A stretch of DNA of 64,000 bases from Pseudomonas spelaei (GCF_009724245.1 NZ_WNNK01000008.1:62001-126000), one strand, 5' to 3'; shown: positions 27,379-36,778, counted from the first letter of the stretch. Translations and numbers: made by a program. The notes: a model not told the origin generated them from the letters alone.

Positions 27379-27492
27379 GTTCTTGTCCAATTCGACCTCC
27401 AAGCAGTCTTAAACGCGTCCAGCACCTGGGCGCGCCATTTCAATCATTCAGGCGTTACAAATAAGGACTACTGGGGCGCACCACGGGTTGAA

Positions 27493-27519
27493 ACCGCCAG
27501 GGCTTTTGGCCCGGGCGGT
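27493..27519 (-). terminator. Hairpin downstream of fliA
   Basis: An 11-base inverted repeat with one mismatch (ACCGCCCGGGC / GCCCTGGCGGT, loop CAAAA) lies about 30 bases after the fliA stop and is followed by TTTCAA. The stem is strong but the T run short, so termination is probably partial. Confidence 0.6.
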
Positions 27520-27547
27520 ATCGTTCGCAGTGTCCCCACACTGCCTG

Positions 27548-28288
27548 TCAGCGCGCTCGCCACTCTCCCAAACGCCCCCGCAAGCGGGCCGCGCACTGGC
27601 TGTGTAACTGGCTGACCCGCGATTCGCTGACTCCCAGGACCTCACCGATTTCCTTGAGGTTCAGCTCTTCGTCGTAGTACAGCGCCAACACCAGTCGCTC
27701 ACGCTCCGGCAAATTGGCAATCGCGTCCGCCAGTGCGCTCTGGAAGCGTTCATCTTCCAGATCGCGTGACGGTTCGAGATGAGCACTCGCGCCGTCCTCG
27801 TGCAGCCCTTCATGTTCGCCGTCCTGCAAAAGGTCGTCGAAACTGAACAGGCGACTGCCCAAGGTATCGTTCAAAATCCCGTAGTAATCGTCGAGACTCA
27901 ATTGGAGTTCGGCCGCAACTTCATGATCTTTAGCGTCGCGACCGGTTTTTGCTTCAATTGAGCGAATGGCGTCACTCACCATCCGGGTATTGCGGTGAAC
28001 CGAACGCGGCGCCCAATCACCTTTACGGACCTCGTCGAGCATCGCACCACGGATGCGGATACCCGCATACGTCTCGAAACTCGCCCCCTTGCTCGCGTCG
28101 TATTTGGTCGACACTTCAAGCAAGCCGATCATCCCCGCCTGGATCAGGTCTTCGACCTGGACACTGGCAGGCAGTCGGGCCAGCAAGTGATAGGCAATGC
28201 GCTTGACCAATGGCGCATAGCGCTCGATCAATTCGCTTTGGCTGTCACGTGCCGACTTCTTGTAAAGGTTGTAGCCGCTGGATGTCAT
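27548..28288 (-). CDS. fliA: FliA, flagellar sigma factor 28
   Basis: FliA directs transcription of late flagellar genes such as fliC. The 246-residue protein has sigma region 2 (ELIERYAPLVKRIAYHLLAR, DLIQAGMIGLLEVSTKYD, SFETYAGIRIRGAMLDEVRK), region 3, and region 4 with HTH (LNLKEIGEVLGVSESRVSQL). The start at ATG 28286-28288 overlaps the fleN stop (ATGA). The open frame continues upstream into fleN, but the family start is here. Confidence 0.97.
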   Translation of the reverse strand: MTSSGYNLYKKSARDSQSELIERYAPLVKRIAYHLLARLPASVQVEDLIQAGMIGLLEVSTKYDASKGASFETYAGIRIRGAMLDEVRKGDWAPRSVHRNTRMVSDAIRSIEAKTGRDAKDHEVAAELQLSLDDYYGILNDTLGSRLFSFDDLLQDGEHEGLHEDGASAHLEPSRDLEDERFQSALADAIANLPERERLVLALYYDEELNLKEIGEVLGVSESRVSQLHSQCAARLRGRLGEWRAR

Positions 28289-29118
28289 AGCACCGGTCCT
28301 GCGCTCGTCTGATGCACCAATCGCTCGACGAAAAACTCCAGATGCCCCCGGGGATTGGCGGGCAACGGCCACGTATCGACCTTCTGGGCAATAGCCTTGA
28401 ACGCCAACGCGCATTTGGAACGAGGGAACGCTTCATAGACTGCACGCTGCTTTTGCACAGCCTTGCGCACGCACTCGTCATAGGGAACTGCGCCGACGTA
28501 TTGTAAGGCGACATCGAGGAAGCGATCCGTGACCTTGGTCAACTTGGCGAACAGGTTTCGCCCTTCTTGCGGGCTTTGGGCCATGTTGGCCAGCACCCGG
28601 AAGCGGTTCATGCCGTAGTCACGGTTAAGCAGTTTGATCAGGGCGTAGGCGTCAGTGATCGAGGTGGGCTCGTCGCACACCACCAACAGCACTTCCTGCG
28701 CGGCGCGCACGAAGCTGACCACGGACTCGCCGATCCCGGCGGCGGTGTCGATCACCAGCACGTCGAGGTTGTCGCCGATGTCACTGAAGGCCTGGATCAG
28801 GCCTGCATGCTGCGCCGGGCTCAGGTGCACCATGCTCTGGGTGCCTGAGGCAGCCGGCACGATGCGGATGCCGCCGGGGCCCTGCAACAGTACGTCGCGC
28901 AGCTCACAGCGGCCTTCGATGACATCGGCCAGGGTATGTTTGGGTGTCAGCCCCAGCAGAACATCAACGTTCGCCAGGCCCAGGTCGGCATCCAGCAGCA
29001 TGACGCGACGGCCAAGCTCTGCCAGGGCCAGGGACAAATTCACTGACACGTTAGTTTTCCCGACGCCACCTTTGCCGCCGGTCACCGCGATCACCTGTAC
29101 GGGATGCATGCTGCCCAT
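28285..29118 (-). CDS. fleN: FleN (FlhG), flagellar number regulator ATPase
   Basis: FleN antagonises FleQ and limits the cell to its normal number of polar flagella. The 277-residue MinD/ParA-like ATPase has deviant Walker A VTGGKGGVGKTNVSVNLSLA, switch region LLDADLGLANVDVLLGLTP and Walker B VLVIDTAAGIGESV. It has a C-terminal amphipathic region (GHLEFFVERLVHQ). It lies between flhF and fliA, coupled to fliA by overlap. Confidence 0.96.
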   Translation of the reverse strand: MGSMHPVQVIAVTGGKGGVGKTNVSVNLSLALAELGRRVMLLDADLGLANVDVLLGLTPKHTLADVIEGRCELRDVLLQGPGGIRIVPAASGTQSMVHLSPAQHAGLIQAFSDIGDNLDVLVIDTAAGIGESVVSFVRAAQEVLLVVCDEPTSITDAYALIKLLNRDYGMNRFRVLANMAQSPQEGRNLFAKLTKVTDRFLDVALQYVGAVPYDECVRKAVQKQRAVYEAFPRSKCALAFKAIAQKVDTWPLPANPRGHLEFFVERLVHQTSAGPVL

Positions 29119-29141
29119 GTTCGTTCTTTACCTTGTCTTGC

Positions 29142-29225
29142 TTAGACGCAGGCTACATAGGTTGGCTGCGGTAACTGCTTGCAGGCCATCAATGTAGATA
29201 CATTGCACTGTCGTTTATGTTGCAT
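29142..29225 (-). CDS. Possible small ORF between flhF and fleN
   Basis: A 27-codon frame (MQHKRQCNVSTLMACKQLPQ, then PTYVACV) begins eight bases after a good ribosome binding site GAGGTGA that overlaps the flhF 3' end; an ATG two codons earlier is too close to that site. It ends 23 bases before fleN. It has no recognisable homologue from reading alone and may be only a leader peptide or chance ORF. Confidence 0.3.
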   Translation of the reverse strand: MQHKRQCNVSTLMACKQLPQPTYVACV

Positions 29226-29238
29226 GTTCATATTCACC

Positions 29239-30555
29239 TCAGCCGACCCGTTTGGCCGGACTGTGGTAGAGATCAGCGAACATGTCAGCCATCGCTTCCT
29301 CGCTGGGCTCTTCCTGCATTTGCACACTGACAGCCCGGCTGACCAACTGATGACGGCGCGGCAGATGCAGATCATCCGGGATCCGCGGCCCGTCGGTCAG
29401 GTAGGCGACCGGTAACTCGTGACTGATAGCCAGGCTCAACACTTCACCCAGGCTAGCCGTTTCGTCCAGTTTAGTCAGAATGCAGCCCGCCAGCCCACAC
29501 CGTTTGTAGCTGTGATAGGCGGCAGTGAGCACCTGCTTCTGGCTGGTCGTGGCCAGCACCAGGTAATTCCTGGATTTGATCCCGCGCCCGGCCAGGCTTT
29601 CCAGCTGCATGCGCAGGGCCGGATCGCTGGCTTGCAGGCCGGCGGTGTCGATCAGGACCACGCGCTTGCGCAGCAACGGATCGAGGGCGTTGGCCAGGGA
29701 CTGGCCCGGGTCGACATGGGTGACCGGTACGTTGAGGATGCGGCCCAGCGTCTTGAGCTGCTCCTGGGCGCCGATGCGGTAGCTGTCCATGCTCACCAAA
29801 GCGATGTTCTGTGCGCCGTACTTAAGCACATAACGGGCAGCCAGCTTGGCCAGAGTGGTGGTCTTGCCCATGCCGGCAGGGCCGACCATGGCAATCACCC
29901 CCCCTTCTTCCAGGGGTTCAACTTCCGGGGTGACGATCATCCGCGCCAGGTGGGCCAGCAACATGCGCCAGGCCTGGCGAGGCTCTTCAATTTCGGTGGT
30001 CAATTCCAGCAAGTCGCGGGACAACGGGCCAGACAGGCCAATGCGTTGCAGGCGACGCCACAGGTTAGCCTGTTGCGGCTTGCTGCCTTGCAACTGGTTC
30101 CAGGCGAGAGAGCCCAACTGCACTTCCAGCAGCTCACGCAGACCATTGAGCTCGAAACGCATCGAGTCGAAGACCCGCTGATCAACTGCGGCGGCCTGCA
30201 CGGGCGCAGCCGGACGCTGCGGTTCGACGAAGGTCGGCTCCACCAGAGGCTCGGCAGCGGTCAGCGGCAGGCCGGCGAACAGCTGGCGGTTGGTGCTGGC
30301 GTCGCTGTCACCCCGCATGCTCAATTCGGCCTGGGCCGAGACAATGCGCGAGGCGGTCTTGCGCAGTTCGTCTTCCAGTTCCATGTTCGGTACCCGCGGC
30401 GCCAGCGCCGAGGGTGTGTAATCCAGGGCAGCCGTCAGCTCGACACCGCCGGCAATGCGGCGGTTTCCGATAATCGCGGCGTCGGCGCCCAGCTCATCAC
30501 GAACCAGCTTCATGGCCTGACGCATATCGGCGGCGAAAAAACGCTTCACTTGCAT
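29239..30555 (-). CDS. flhF: FlhF, SRP-type GTPase for polar flagellar placement
   Basis: FlhF sets the polar site of flagellar assembly. The 438-residue protein has an N-terminal basic B domain (MQVKRFFAADMRQAMKLVRD), a middle N domain, and a GTPase G domain with G1 GPAGMGKTTTLAKLAARYV, G3 VLIDTAGLQASDP and G4-like TKLDETASLGE. It lies 11 bases after flhA, so the two are cotranscribed. Confidence 0.96.
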   Translation of the reverse strand: MQVKRFFAADMRQAMKLVRDELGADAAIIGNRRIAGGVELTAALDYTPSALAPRVPNMELEDELRKTASRIVSAQAELSMRGDSDASTNRQLFAGLPLTAAEPLVEPTFVEPQRPAAPVQAAAVDQRVFDSMRFELNGLRELLEVQLGSLAWNQLQGSKPQQANLWRRLQRIGLSGPLSRDLLELTTEIEEPRQAWRMLLAHLARMIVTPEVEPLEEGGVIAMVGPAGMGKTTTLAKLAARYVLKYGAQNIALVSMDSYRIGAQEQLKTLGRILNVPVTHVDPGQSLANALDPLLRKRVVLIDTAGLQASDPALRMQLESLAGRGIKSRNYLVLATTSQKQVLTAAYHSYKRCGLAGCILTKLDETASLGEVLSLAISHELPVAYLTDGPRIPDDLHLPRRHQLVSRAVSVQMQEEPSEEAMADMFADLYHSPAKRVG

Positions 30556-30566
30556 AACCCACTACC

Positions 30567-32696
30567 TCAGCCGTTGGGCCCTACTGTCGCGACGATAGTC
30601 ACTTGCTTATTGTCAGGAATTTCCTGGTAAGCCAAAACGTGCAAATTCGGTACTGCCAGGCGTCCAAACCGCGACAACATCGCTCGAACCGGGCCTGCCA
30701 CCAGCAGAATCACCGGTTGGCCCTGCATTTCCTGACGTTGTGCCGCTTCGATCAACGAGCGCTGCAGCTTTTCAGCCATGCTTGGCTCCAGCAGAACGCC
30801 CTCTTCCTGGCCAAGTCCGGCCTTCTGGATACTGTTGAGCAATATTTGTTCCAACCTGGGTTCCAACGTGATCACAGGCAGCTCGGAGTCAAGCCCTACA
30901 ATGCTTTGGACGATGGCGCGCGACAATCCGACGCGCACCGCAGCCACCAGGGCGGCAGTATCTTGACTCTTGGCGGCATTGTTGGCGATAGCCTCGGCAA
31001 TGCTGCGAATGTCCCGTACCGGCACCTGCTCGGCCAACAACGCTTGCAGCACCTTGAGCAGTTGCGACAGTGACAAAATCCCCGGCACCAGCTCTTCAGC
31101 CAGTTTCGGCGAGGCCTTGGCCAGCAATTGCATGAGCTGCTGGACCTCTTCGTGGCCAATCAGCTCGTGGGAGTGCTTGTAGAGAATCTGGTTGAGGTGG
31201 GTGGCAACCACCGTGCTGGCGTCCACCACGGTGTAGCCCAGGGACTGTGCCTGGCTGCGCTGGCTGACTTCGATCCACACCGCTTCCAGGCCGAAAGCCG
31301 GATCTTTGGCGGTGATGCCGTTAAGGGTACCGAACACCTGGCCCGGGTTGATCGCCAGTTCGCGGTCCGGGTAGATCTCGGCTTCGGCCAGGATCACTCC
31401 CATCAGGGTCAGGCGGTAAGCGCTCGGCGCCAGGTCAAGGTTGTCGCGAATGTGTACGGTGGGCATCAGGAAGCCCAGGTCCTGGGACAGCTTCTTGCGC
31501 ACGCCCTTGATCCGCGCCAGCAATTGGCCGCCCTGGTTGCGATCCACCAGGGGAATCAGGCGGTAGCCCACTTCCAGGCCAATCATGTCGATCGGGGTCA
31601 CGTCGTCCCAGCCCAGCTCTTTGGTTTCCTGGGCGCGGGCCGGGGACGGCAGCAGTTCCTGCTGGCGGGCAATCTCCTGCTGGGCCTGGACCTTGACCGT
31701 ATTCTGCTTGCGCCAGAACAGGTACGCACCACCGGCCGCCAGCGCCGCCATGCTGAGGAAGGACACGTGAGGCATGCCCGGCACAATGCCCATCACCGCC
31801 ATCAGGCCTGCCGCAACCGCCAACGCCTTGGGCGAGGCAAACATCTGCCGGTTGATCTGTTTACCCATGTCTTCGGAGCCGGACGCACGGGTCACCATGA
31901 TCGCGGCGGCAGTGGACAGCAACAGTGATGGCAATTGCGCCACCAAACCGTCACCGATGGTCAGCAAGGCGTACACCTTGCCGGCGTCGCCGAAGGTCAT
32001 GCCGTGCTGGAAGATGCCGACCGCCATACCGCCGATCAGGTTGATAAACAGAATCAGCAGGCCGGCAATGGCGTCGCCGCGAACGAATTTGCTGGCACCG
32101 TCCATGGAACCGTAGAACTCGGCTTCCTGGGCCACTTCCAGGCGGCGCGACTTGGCCTGGTTCTGATCGATCAGGCCGGCGTTGAGGTCGGCGTCGATGG
32201 CCATCTGTTTGCCAGGCATGGCGTCGAGGGTGAAACGCGCGCTCACCTCGGAAATCCGCCCGGCGCCCTTGGTCACCACCACGAAGTTGATGATCATCAG
32301 GATCGCGAACACCACGATACCGACCACGTAGTTACCGCCGATCACCACCTCGCCGAAGGCCTGGATCACCTTGCCCGCGGCGGCGTGGCCGTCCTGGCCA
32401 TGGAGCATCACCACCCGGGTCGACGCCACGTTGAGCGCCAGCCGGAGCAAGGTCGCGATCAGCAAAATGGTCGGGAAGACCGCAAAATCCAGCGGCCGCA
32501 GGGCGTACACGCAGACCAGCAGCACGACGATGGACAGGGCAATATTGAAGGTAAAAAACACATCCAGCAGGAACGGCGGGATCGGCAACATCATCATTGC
32601 CAGCATGACCAACAGCAACAGCGGCACGCCCAGATTGCCTCGCGAAAGGTCTGTCAGCGTGCCACGGGCATTGTTGAGCATTTGAGAACGATCCAC
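30567..32696 (-). CDS. flhA: FlhA, flagellar export gate protein
   Basis: FlhA forms the nonameric export gate and docks chaperone-substrate complexes. The 709-residue protein has about eight N-terminal membrane helices (for example VPLLLLVMLAMMMLPIPPFL) and the conserved FHIPEP-family cytoplasmic loop GRISEVSARFTLDAMPGKQM. A large C-terminal cytoplasmic domain follows (after about residue 360). A sigma-54 element lies about 60 bases upstream. Length is normal. Confidence 0.97.
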   Translation of the reverse strand: MDRSQMLNNARGTLTDLSRGNLGVPLLLLVMLAMMMLPIPPFLLDVFFTFNIALSIVVLLVCVYALRPLDFAVFPTILLIATLLRLALNVASTRVVMLHGQDGHAAAGKVIQAFGEVVIGGNYVVGIVVFAILMIINFVVVTKGAGRISEVSARFTLDAMPGKQMAIDADLNAGLIDQNQAKSRRLEVAQEAEFYGSMDGASKFVRGDAIAGLLILFINLIGGMAVGIFQHGMTFGDAGKVYALLTIGDGLVAQLPSLLLSTAAAIMVTRASGSEDMGKQINRQMFASPKALAVAAGLMAVMGIVPGMPHVSFLSMAALAAGGAYLFWRKQNTVKVQAQQEIARQQELLPSPARAQETKELGWDDVTPIDMIGLEVGYRLIPLVDRNQGGQLLARIKGVRKKLSQDLGFLMPTVHIRDNLDLAPSAYRLTLMGVILAEAEIYPDRELAINPGQVFGTLNGITAKDPAFGLEAVWIEVSQRSQAQSLGYTVVDASTVVATHLNQILYKHSHELIGHEEVQQLMQLLAKASPKLAEELVPGILSLSQLLKVLQALLAEQVPVRDIRSIAEAIANNAAKSQDTAALVAAVRVGLSRAIVQSIVGLDSELPVITLEPRLEQILLNSIQKAGLGQEEGVLLEPSMAEKLQRSLIEAAQRQEMQGQPVILLVAGPVRAMLSRFGRLAVPNLHVLAYQEIPDNKQVTIVATVGPNG

Positions 32697-32757
32697 CGGT
32701 ATTCCTCGTTTCCTTGAAGCAAACTTTTGACGCCTGGAGGCGACGTGAAGGCGTCAT

Positions 32758-32773
32758 TGCAAGAAGCCTTCCA
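32758..32773 (-). promoter_or_regulatory. Sigma-54 promoter upstream of flhA
   Basis: The minus strand reads TGGAAGG-CTTC-TTGCA, with GG and GC separated by ten bases as sigma-54 requires. The -24 box departs from TGGCACG at two to three positions; the -12 box is perfect. It lies about 62 bases upstream of the flhA start. Confidence 0.75.
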
Positions 32774-32824
32774 ACTTTTGCTTGAAGGGTACGAGACGGG
32801 GATTTTTGTTGAATGGGAAGACGC

Positions 32825-32892
32825 CATCGCGGGCAAGCCCGGCTCCCACAGTAGAACGCAATCAAATGTGGGAGCCGGGCTTGCCCGCGATG
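32825..32892. repeat. REPIN: inverted pair of REP elements (family B)
   Basis: Perfect 25-base arms at 32825-32849 and 32868-32892 flank an 18-base spacer. The core GGGCTTGCCCGCGATG is shared with the pair at 6481-6568. It lies 25 bases after the flhB stop, at the end of the fliL-flhB operon. Confidence 0.92.
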
Positions 32893-32916
32893 AGGCCCGA
32901 TCAGACGCTGAAGGAC

Positions 32917-34053
32917 TCAGGAATCGCGGCGCAAATCCGGTGGAATCGGCAGATCCTTCAACGGATCCGGGCGCTTGCCCTTGCCCGCGCGGTACTGGCG
33001 GATCTGGTAGACGTAGGCCAATACCTGGGCCACGGCCAGGTACAGCCCAGCGGGAATTTCGTGGTCCAGTTCGGTGGAGTAGAAGATCGAACGGGCCAGC
33101 TCCGGCGACTCCAGCAGCAGCACGTTGTTGGCGACGCCGATTTCGCGAATCTTCAATGCCATGAAGTCGCTGCCCTTGGCCAACAGCATCGGCGCCCCAC
33201 CCTTCTCCGGGTCGTACTTGAGGGCCACGGCATAGTGGGTCGGGTTGGTGATGATCACGTCGGCATCGGGAACGGCGGCCATCATCTTGCGCTGGGACAT
33301 TTCCCGCTGCAGTTGGCGGATCCGCTGCTTCACTTCCGGCCGGCCTTCCTGGTCCTTGTGTTCGTCGCGCACTTCCTGCTTGGTCATCAGCAGTTTCTTG
33401 TGGCTTTCCCACAGCTGGATCGGCGCGTCCACGGCTGCAATCAGGATCAACCCGCAGGCCATCCACAATGCACTCCAACCCACCACCTGGACGCTGTGAA
33501 TGATCGCCAGCTCCAGCGGTTCGTGGGCAATGCGCAGCAAGTCATCGATGTCGGACGACAGCACTGCCAGCGCCACGAACAGAATGAGCGCGAACTTGGC
33601 CAGGGCCTTGAGCAGCTCCACCAATGCCTTGGACGAAAACATCCGCTTGAGCCCGGCGCCGGGGTTCATCCGGCTGAATTTTGGCGCCATGCTGCCGGGA
33701 GCAAACAACCAGCCGCCCAGGGAGATCGGCCCGATCAACGCCGCCAGCAATAAGGTGATCAGCACCGGCTGTACCGCCAGGATGGCGATTTTTCCCGAAT
33801 GCAGCAGGTACAGGCCCATGGCGCCCGGGCTCATCAACACATCACGAGGCAGGGAAAAGTTGAGCTTCATCAGCTCCATCAGATCCATGGCCAGGCCACC
33901 GCCGTAGATCAACAAACCACCGGCGCCGGCCAGCATCACTGCCAGGGTGTTGAGCTCTTTGGAGCGGGCAATCTCGCCCTTTTCCCGGGAGTCTTTTTTG
34001 CGCTTCTCCGTGGGGTCTTCTGTTTTGTCCTGACCACTCTCGCTCTCGGCCAT
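32917..34053 (-). CDS. flhB: FlhB, flagellar export switch protein
   Basis: FlhB controls the change from rod/hook to filament export. The 378-residue protein has a charged N-terminus, four membrane helices and a cytoplasmic domain with the autocleavage motif N270-P-T-H in VIITNPTHYAVALKYDPEKG. The tail is basic. It is coupled closely to fliR (3-base gap). Compare the free FlhB-like domain at 17921-18250, which lacks this motif. Confidence 0.97.
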   Translation of the reverse strand: MAESESGQDKTEDPTEKRKKDSREKGEIARSKELNTLAVMLAGAGGLLIYGGGLAMDLMELMKLNFSLPRDVLMSPGAMGLYLLHSGKIAILAVQPVLITLLLAALIGPISLGGWLFAPGSMAPKFSRMNPGAGLKRMFSSKALVELLKALAKFALILFVALAVLSSDIDDLLRIAHEPLELAIIHSVQVVGWSALWMACGLILIAAVDAPIQLWESHKKLLMTKQEVRDEHKDQEGRPEVKQRIRQLQREMSQRKMMAAVPDADVIITNPTHYAVALKYDPEKGGAPMLLAKGSDFMALKIREIGVANNVLLLESPELARSIFYSTELDHEIPAGLYLAVAQVLAYVYQIRQYRAGKGKRPDPLKDLPIPPDLRRDS

Positions 34054-34056
34054 GGC

Positions 34057-34842
34057 TCAGCGCGCTCGGGCCAGGTCACGTAAAAACTGCAAGGCCTCAC
34101 TGGCCAGCGGTTGATACTGATTAAGAATGTCAGCCATGCCGATCCAGAAAATCCCCATGCCCAGCACCAGGGTCAGCGGGAAACCGATGGAGAAGATATT
34201 CAACTGCGGCGCGGCCCGAGTCATTACACCAAACGCAATGTTGACCACCAGCAACGCAGTAATGGCCGGCAATACCAACAGCAAGGCCGCCCCCAATACC
34301 CAGCCCAGGCGCCCGACCAGCTCCCAGAACTGATTGACCACCAATCCCTCACCCACCGGCAAGGTGGTGAAGCTCTCGGTAAGCACCTCGAACACCACCA
34401 GATGACCATTCATGGCCAGGAACAGCAAGGTCACCAGCATCGTCAGGAACTGCCCGATCACCGCCACCGACACACCGTTGGTGGGGTCGACCATGGACGC
34501 GAAGCCCATGCCCATCTGGATCGAGATGATTTGCCCGGCAATCACGAAGGCCTGGAAGAACAACGTCAGGGAGAAGCCCAGCAGCGCACCAATCAGAATC
34601 TGCTCGGCGATCAGCAGCAATGCGCTGAGGTCGATGGCATTCACCGGCGGCATCGGCGGCAACCCCGGAACAATGACGACCGTGATCGCCACGGCGAAGT
34701 ACAGGCGAATACGGCGCGGTACCAGAGTGGTACCGAACACCGGCATGGTCATCAGCACCGCCGTCACCCGGAACAGCGGCAGGATGAACGAAGCCACCCA
34801 GGTGCTGATCTGGGTGTCGGTCAATGCCAACAAAGCATTCAT
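34057..34842 (-). CDS. fliR: FliR, flagellar export gate membrane protein
   Basis: FliR is part of the FliPQR export channel. The 261-residue protein has about six to eight hydrophobic segments (WVASFILPLFRVTAVLMTMP, LIAEQILIGALLGFSLTLFF, ALLLVLPAITALLVVNIAFG) and the conserved IGFPLTLVLGMGIFWIG region near the C-terminus. It follows fliQ by one base. Confidence 0.96.
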   Translation of the reverse strand: MNALLALTDTQISTWVASFILPLFRVTAVLMTMPVFGTTLVPRRIRLYFAVAITVVIVPGLPPMPPVNAIDLSALLLIAEQILIGALLGFSLTLFFQAFVIAGQIISIQMGMGFASMVDPTNGVSVAVIGQFLTMLVTLLFLAMNGHLVVFEVLTESFTTLPVGEGLVVNQFWELVGRLGWVLGAALLLVLPAITALLVVNIAFGVMTRAAPQLNIFSIGFPLTLVLGMGIFWIGMADILNQYQPLASEALQFLRDLARAR

Positions 34843-34843
34843 G

Positions 34844-35113
34844 TCAGCCGATCAACTGCGGAATACTGCCGTACAGCTGCAGGATGTATTCCATGAAGGT
34901 TCGTACCAGCCACGGGCCGGCGACGATCAGGGTAATCAGCATCACCAGCAGGCGCGGCAGGAAGCTCAAGGTCTGTTCGTTGATCTGGGTGGCGGCCTGG
35001 AACATTGCCACCAGCAGGCCCACCAACAGGCTGGGTACCACCAGCACCGCGACCATCATGGTGGTCAGCCACAAGGCTTCGCGGAACAGGTCGACTGCGA
35101 CTTCTGGCGTCAT
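34844..35113 (-). CDS. fliQ: FliQ, flagellar export gate membrane protein
   Basis: FliQ contributes helices to the export channel with FliP and FliR. The 89-residue protein begins MTPEVAVDLFREALWLTTMM and has two membrane helices (MVAVLVVPSLLVGLLVAMFQ and LLVMLITLIVAGPWLV) joined by ATQINEQTLSFLPR, a strongly conserved FliQ segment. Confidence 0.96.
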   Translation of the reverse strand: MTPEVAVDLFREALWLTTMMVAVLVVPSLLVGLLVAMFQAATQINEQTLSFLPRLLVMLITLIVAGPWLVRTFMEYILQLYGSIPQLIG

Positions 35114-35116
35114 GCG

Positions 35117-35860
35117 CTATACACCCCCGAAACTGCCCGCCAAAGTGCCGATAATCAGCGCCCAACCATCCACCAACACAAACAGCATGATCTTGAACGG
35201 CAAGGAAATAATCAGCGGCGACAGCATCATCATGCCCATCGCCATCAGCACACTGGCAACCACCAGGTCGATGATCAGGAACGGGATGAAAATCATGAAG
35301 CCGATCTGAAACGCCGTCTTCAGTTCCGAGGTCACAAACGCCGGCACCAGAATGGTCAACGGCGCCTGGTCCGGGCTGGCGATATCGGTACGCTTGGACA
35401 GGCGCACGAACAGCTCCAGGTCGCTGGAACGGGTCTGGGACAGCATGAAGTCCTTGATCGGGCCCTGGGCCTTGTCGATCGCATCCTGGGCACTGAGTTT
35501 CTCTGCCAGGTAGGGTTGCAAAGCTTGCTGGTTCACCTTGTCGAACACCGGCGCCATGATGAACAGGGTCAGGAACAGCGCCATGCCGGTGAGGATCTGG
35601 TTCGACGGCGTCTGTTGCAGGCCTAGGGCCTGGCGCAGGATCGAGAAGACGATGATGATCCGGGTGAAGCTGGTCATCAGCATGACAAACGCCGGGATAA
35701 AGCTCAGCGCGGTCATGATCAGCAGGATCTGCAGGCTGACCGAGTACTCCTGGGCACCCGCCGCGTTAGTCCCCAGCGTTATCGCCGGGATCGACAACGG
35801 GTCCGCCGCCCACGCCATCGGCGCCGCCAGCAACAGCATGAGCGTCAATAGAACGCGCAT
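35117..35860 (-). CDS. fliP: FliP, flagellar export gate core protein
   Basis: FliP is the main pore-forming component of the export gate. The 247-residue protein has a cleavable signal ([20 protein letters not shown]), then membrane helices including [20 protein letters not shown], the periplasmic loop with [17 protein letters not shown], and the C-terminal [20 protein letters not shown]. Its start overlaps the fliO stop by one base. Confidence 0.96.
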   Translation of the reverse strand: MRVLLTLMLLLAAPMAWAADPLSIPAITLGTNAAGAQEYSVSLQILLIMTALSFIPAFVMLMTSFTRIIIVFSILRQALGLQQTPSNQILTGMALFLTLFIMAPVFDKVNQQALQPYLAEKLSAQDAIDKAQGPIKDFMLSQTRSSDLELFVRLSKRTDIASPDQAPLTILVPAFVTSELKTAFQIGFMIFIPFLIIDLVVASVLMAMGMMMLSPLIISLPFKIMLFVLVDGWALIIGTLAGSFGGV

Positions 35861-36309
35861 TACTTCTTATCCTTCTGGTCCTTGCCCAACAGCTCCATCA
35901 GGCGCTGGGCGAACTCCGGCGTGGCCGGCTGAGTCTGGGCCGCTTCCACAGGCGTCTTGAGCACATGCAGCGGGGTGATACGGCCGGGCGTGAGGCCCAG
36001 CAGAATCTGTTCTTCACCCACTTGCACCAGCACCAACCGATCACGCGGCCCCAGGGCTCGTGAACCCACCAGTTCGATAACCTGAGCGTTGCCCGGGCCA
36101 ATACGCTGCACCCGGCGCAACAGCCAGGCCAGGACGAAGATCAGCCCGACCACCAGCAGCAGGCCAAGCACCAACTGCGTCAATTGCCCGGCCATGCCAC
36201 TGACCGGCGCCACAGCGGCAACCGGGGCCACTGGCTCGGCAGCCAGGACGCTCAAGGGCAGCGCCCATAGCAGTCCCGCCAACCCTTTACCCAACGGCAG
36301 GCGTGCCAT
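35860..36309 (-). CDS. fliO: FliO, flagellar export gate assembly protein
   Basis: FliO helps FliP oligomerise. The 149-residue protein has a signal-like N-terminus ([17 protein letters not shown]), one membrane helix ([20 protein letters not shown]) followed by LLRRVQR. Its cytoplasmic part has the FliO pattern [20 protein letters not shown] and [13 protein letters not shown]. It is placed between fliN and fliP. Confidence 0.94.
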   Translation of the reverse strand: MARLPLGKGLAGLLWALPLSVLAAEPVAPVAAVAPVSGMAGQLTQLVLGLLLVVGLIFVLAWLLRRVQRIGPGNAQVIELVGSRALGPRDRLVLVQVGEEQILLGLTPGRITPLHVLKTPVEAAQTQPATPEFAQRLMELLGKDQKDKK

Positions 36310-36310
36310 A

Positions 36311-36778
36311 TCAGCGCAGCTTCTTGATGCGTTCGCTCGGGCTGATCACGTCAGTCAGGCGAATACCGAACTTCTCATTGACCACCACCACTTCGCCATG
36401 GGCGATCAGCGTGCCATTGACCAGCACGTCCAGCGGCTCGCCGGCCAAGCGGTCAAGCTCGATCACCGAGCCCTGATTAAGCTGCAGCAGGTTACGGATG
36501 TTGATTTCAGTGCTGCCCACTTCCATGGAGATCGACACCGGAATATCGAGGATCACGTCCAGGTTCGGACCGTCCAGGGTTACCGGATCGTTATTCTTCG
36601 GCACACTGCCGAACTCTTCCATCGGCAGGCGATTGCCGGCCGGCGCAGTAGCCGCATCGGCCGCCAGCAAGGCATCGATATCGTCCTGGCCGACATCACC
36701 GGTTTCTTCCAGAGCAGCCGCCCACTCGTCAGCCAGGGCCTGGTCTTCGGCAGAAGTGTTTTCGTGTTCGGTAGCCAT
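36311..36778 (-). CDS. fliN: FliN, flagellar C-ring switch protein
   Basis: FliN forms the base of the C ring and docks FliH. The 155-residue protein has an acidic N-terminal extension and a C-terminal SpoA domain (LDVILDIPVSISMEVGSTEI, VIELDRLAGEPLDVLVNGTL, GEVVVVNEKFGIRLTDVIS). Residues 30-39 (GQDDIDALLA) resemble the CheY-binding peptide of FliM. The start at ATG 36776-36778 is preferred over an upstream alternative. Confidence 0.95.
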   Translation of the reverse strand: MATEHENTSAEDQALADEWAAALEETGDVGQDDIDALLAADAATAPAGNRLPMEEFGSVPKNNDPVTLDGPNLDVILDIPVSISMEVGSTEINIRNLLQLNQGSVIELDRLAGEPLDVLVNGTLIAHGEVVVVNEKFGIRLTDVISPSERIKKLR

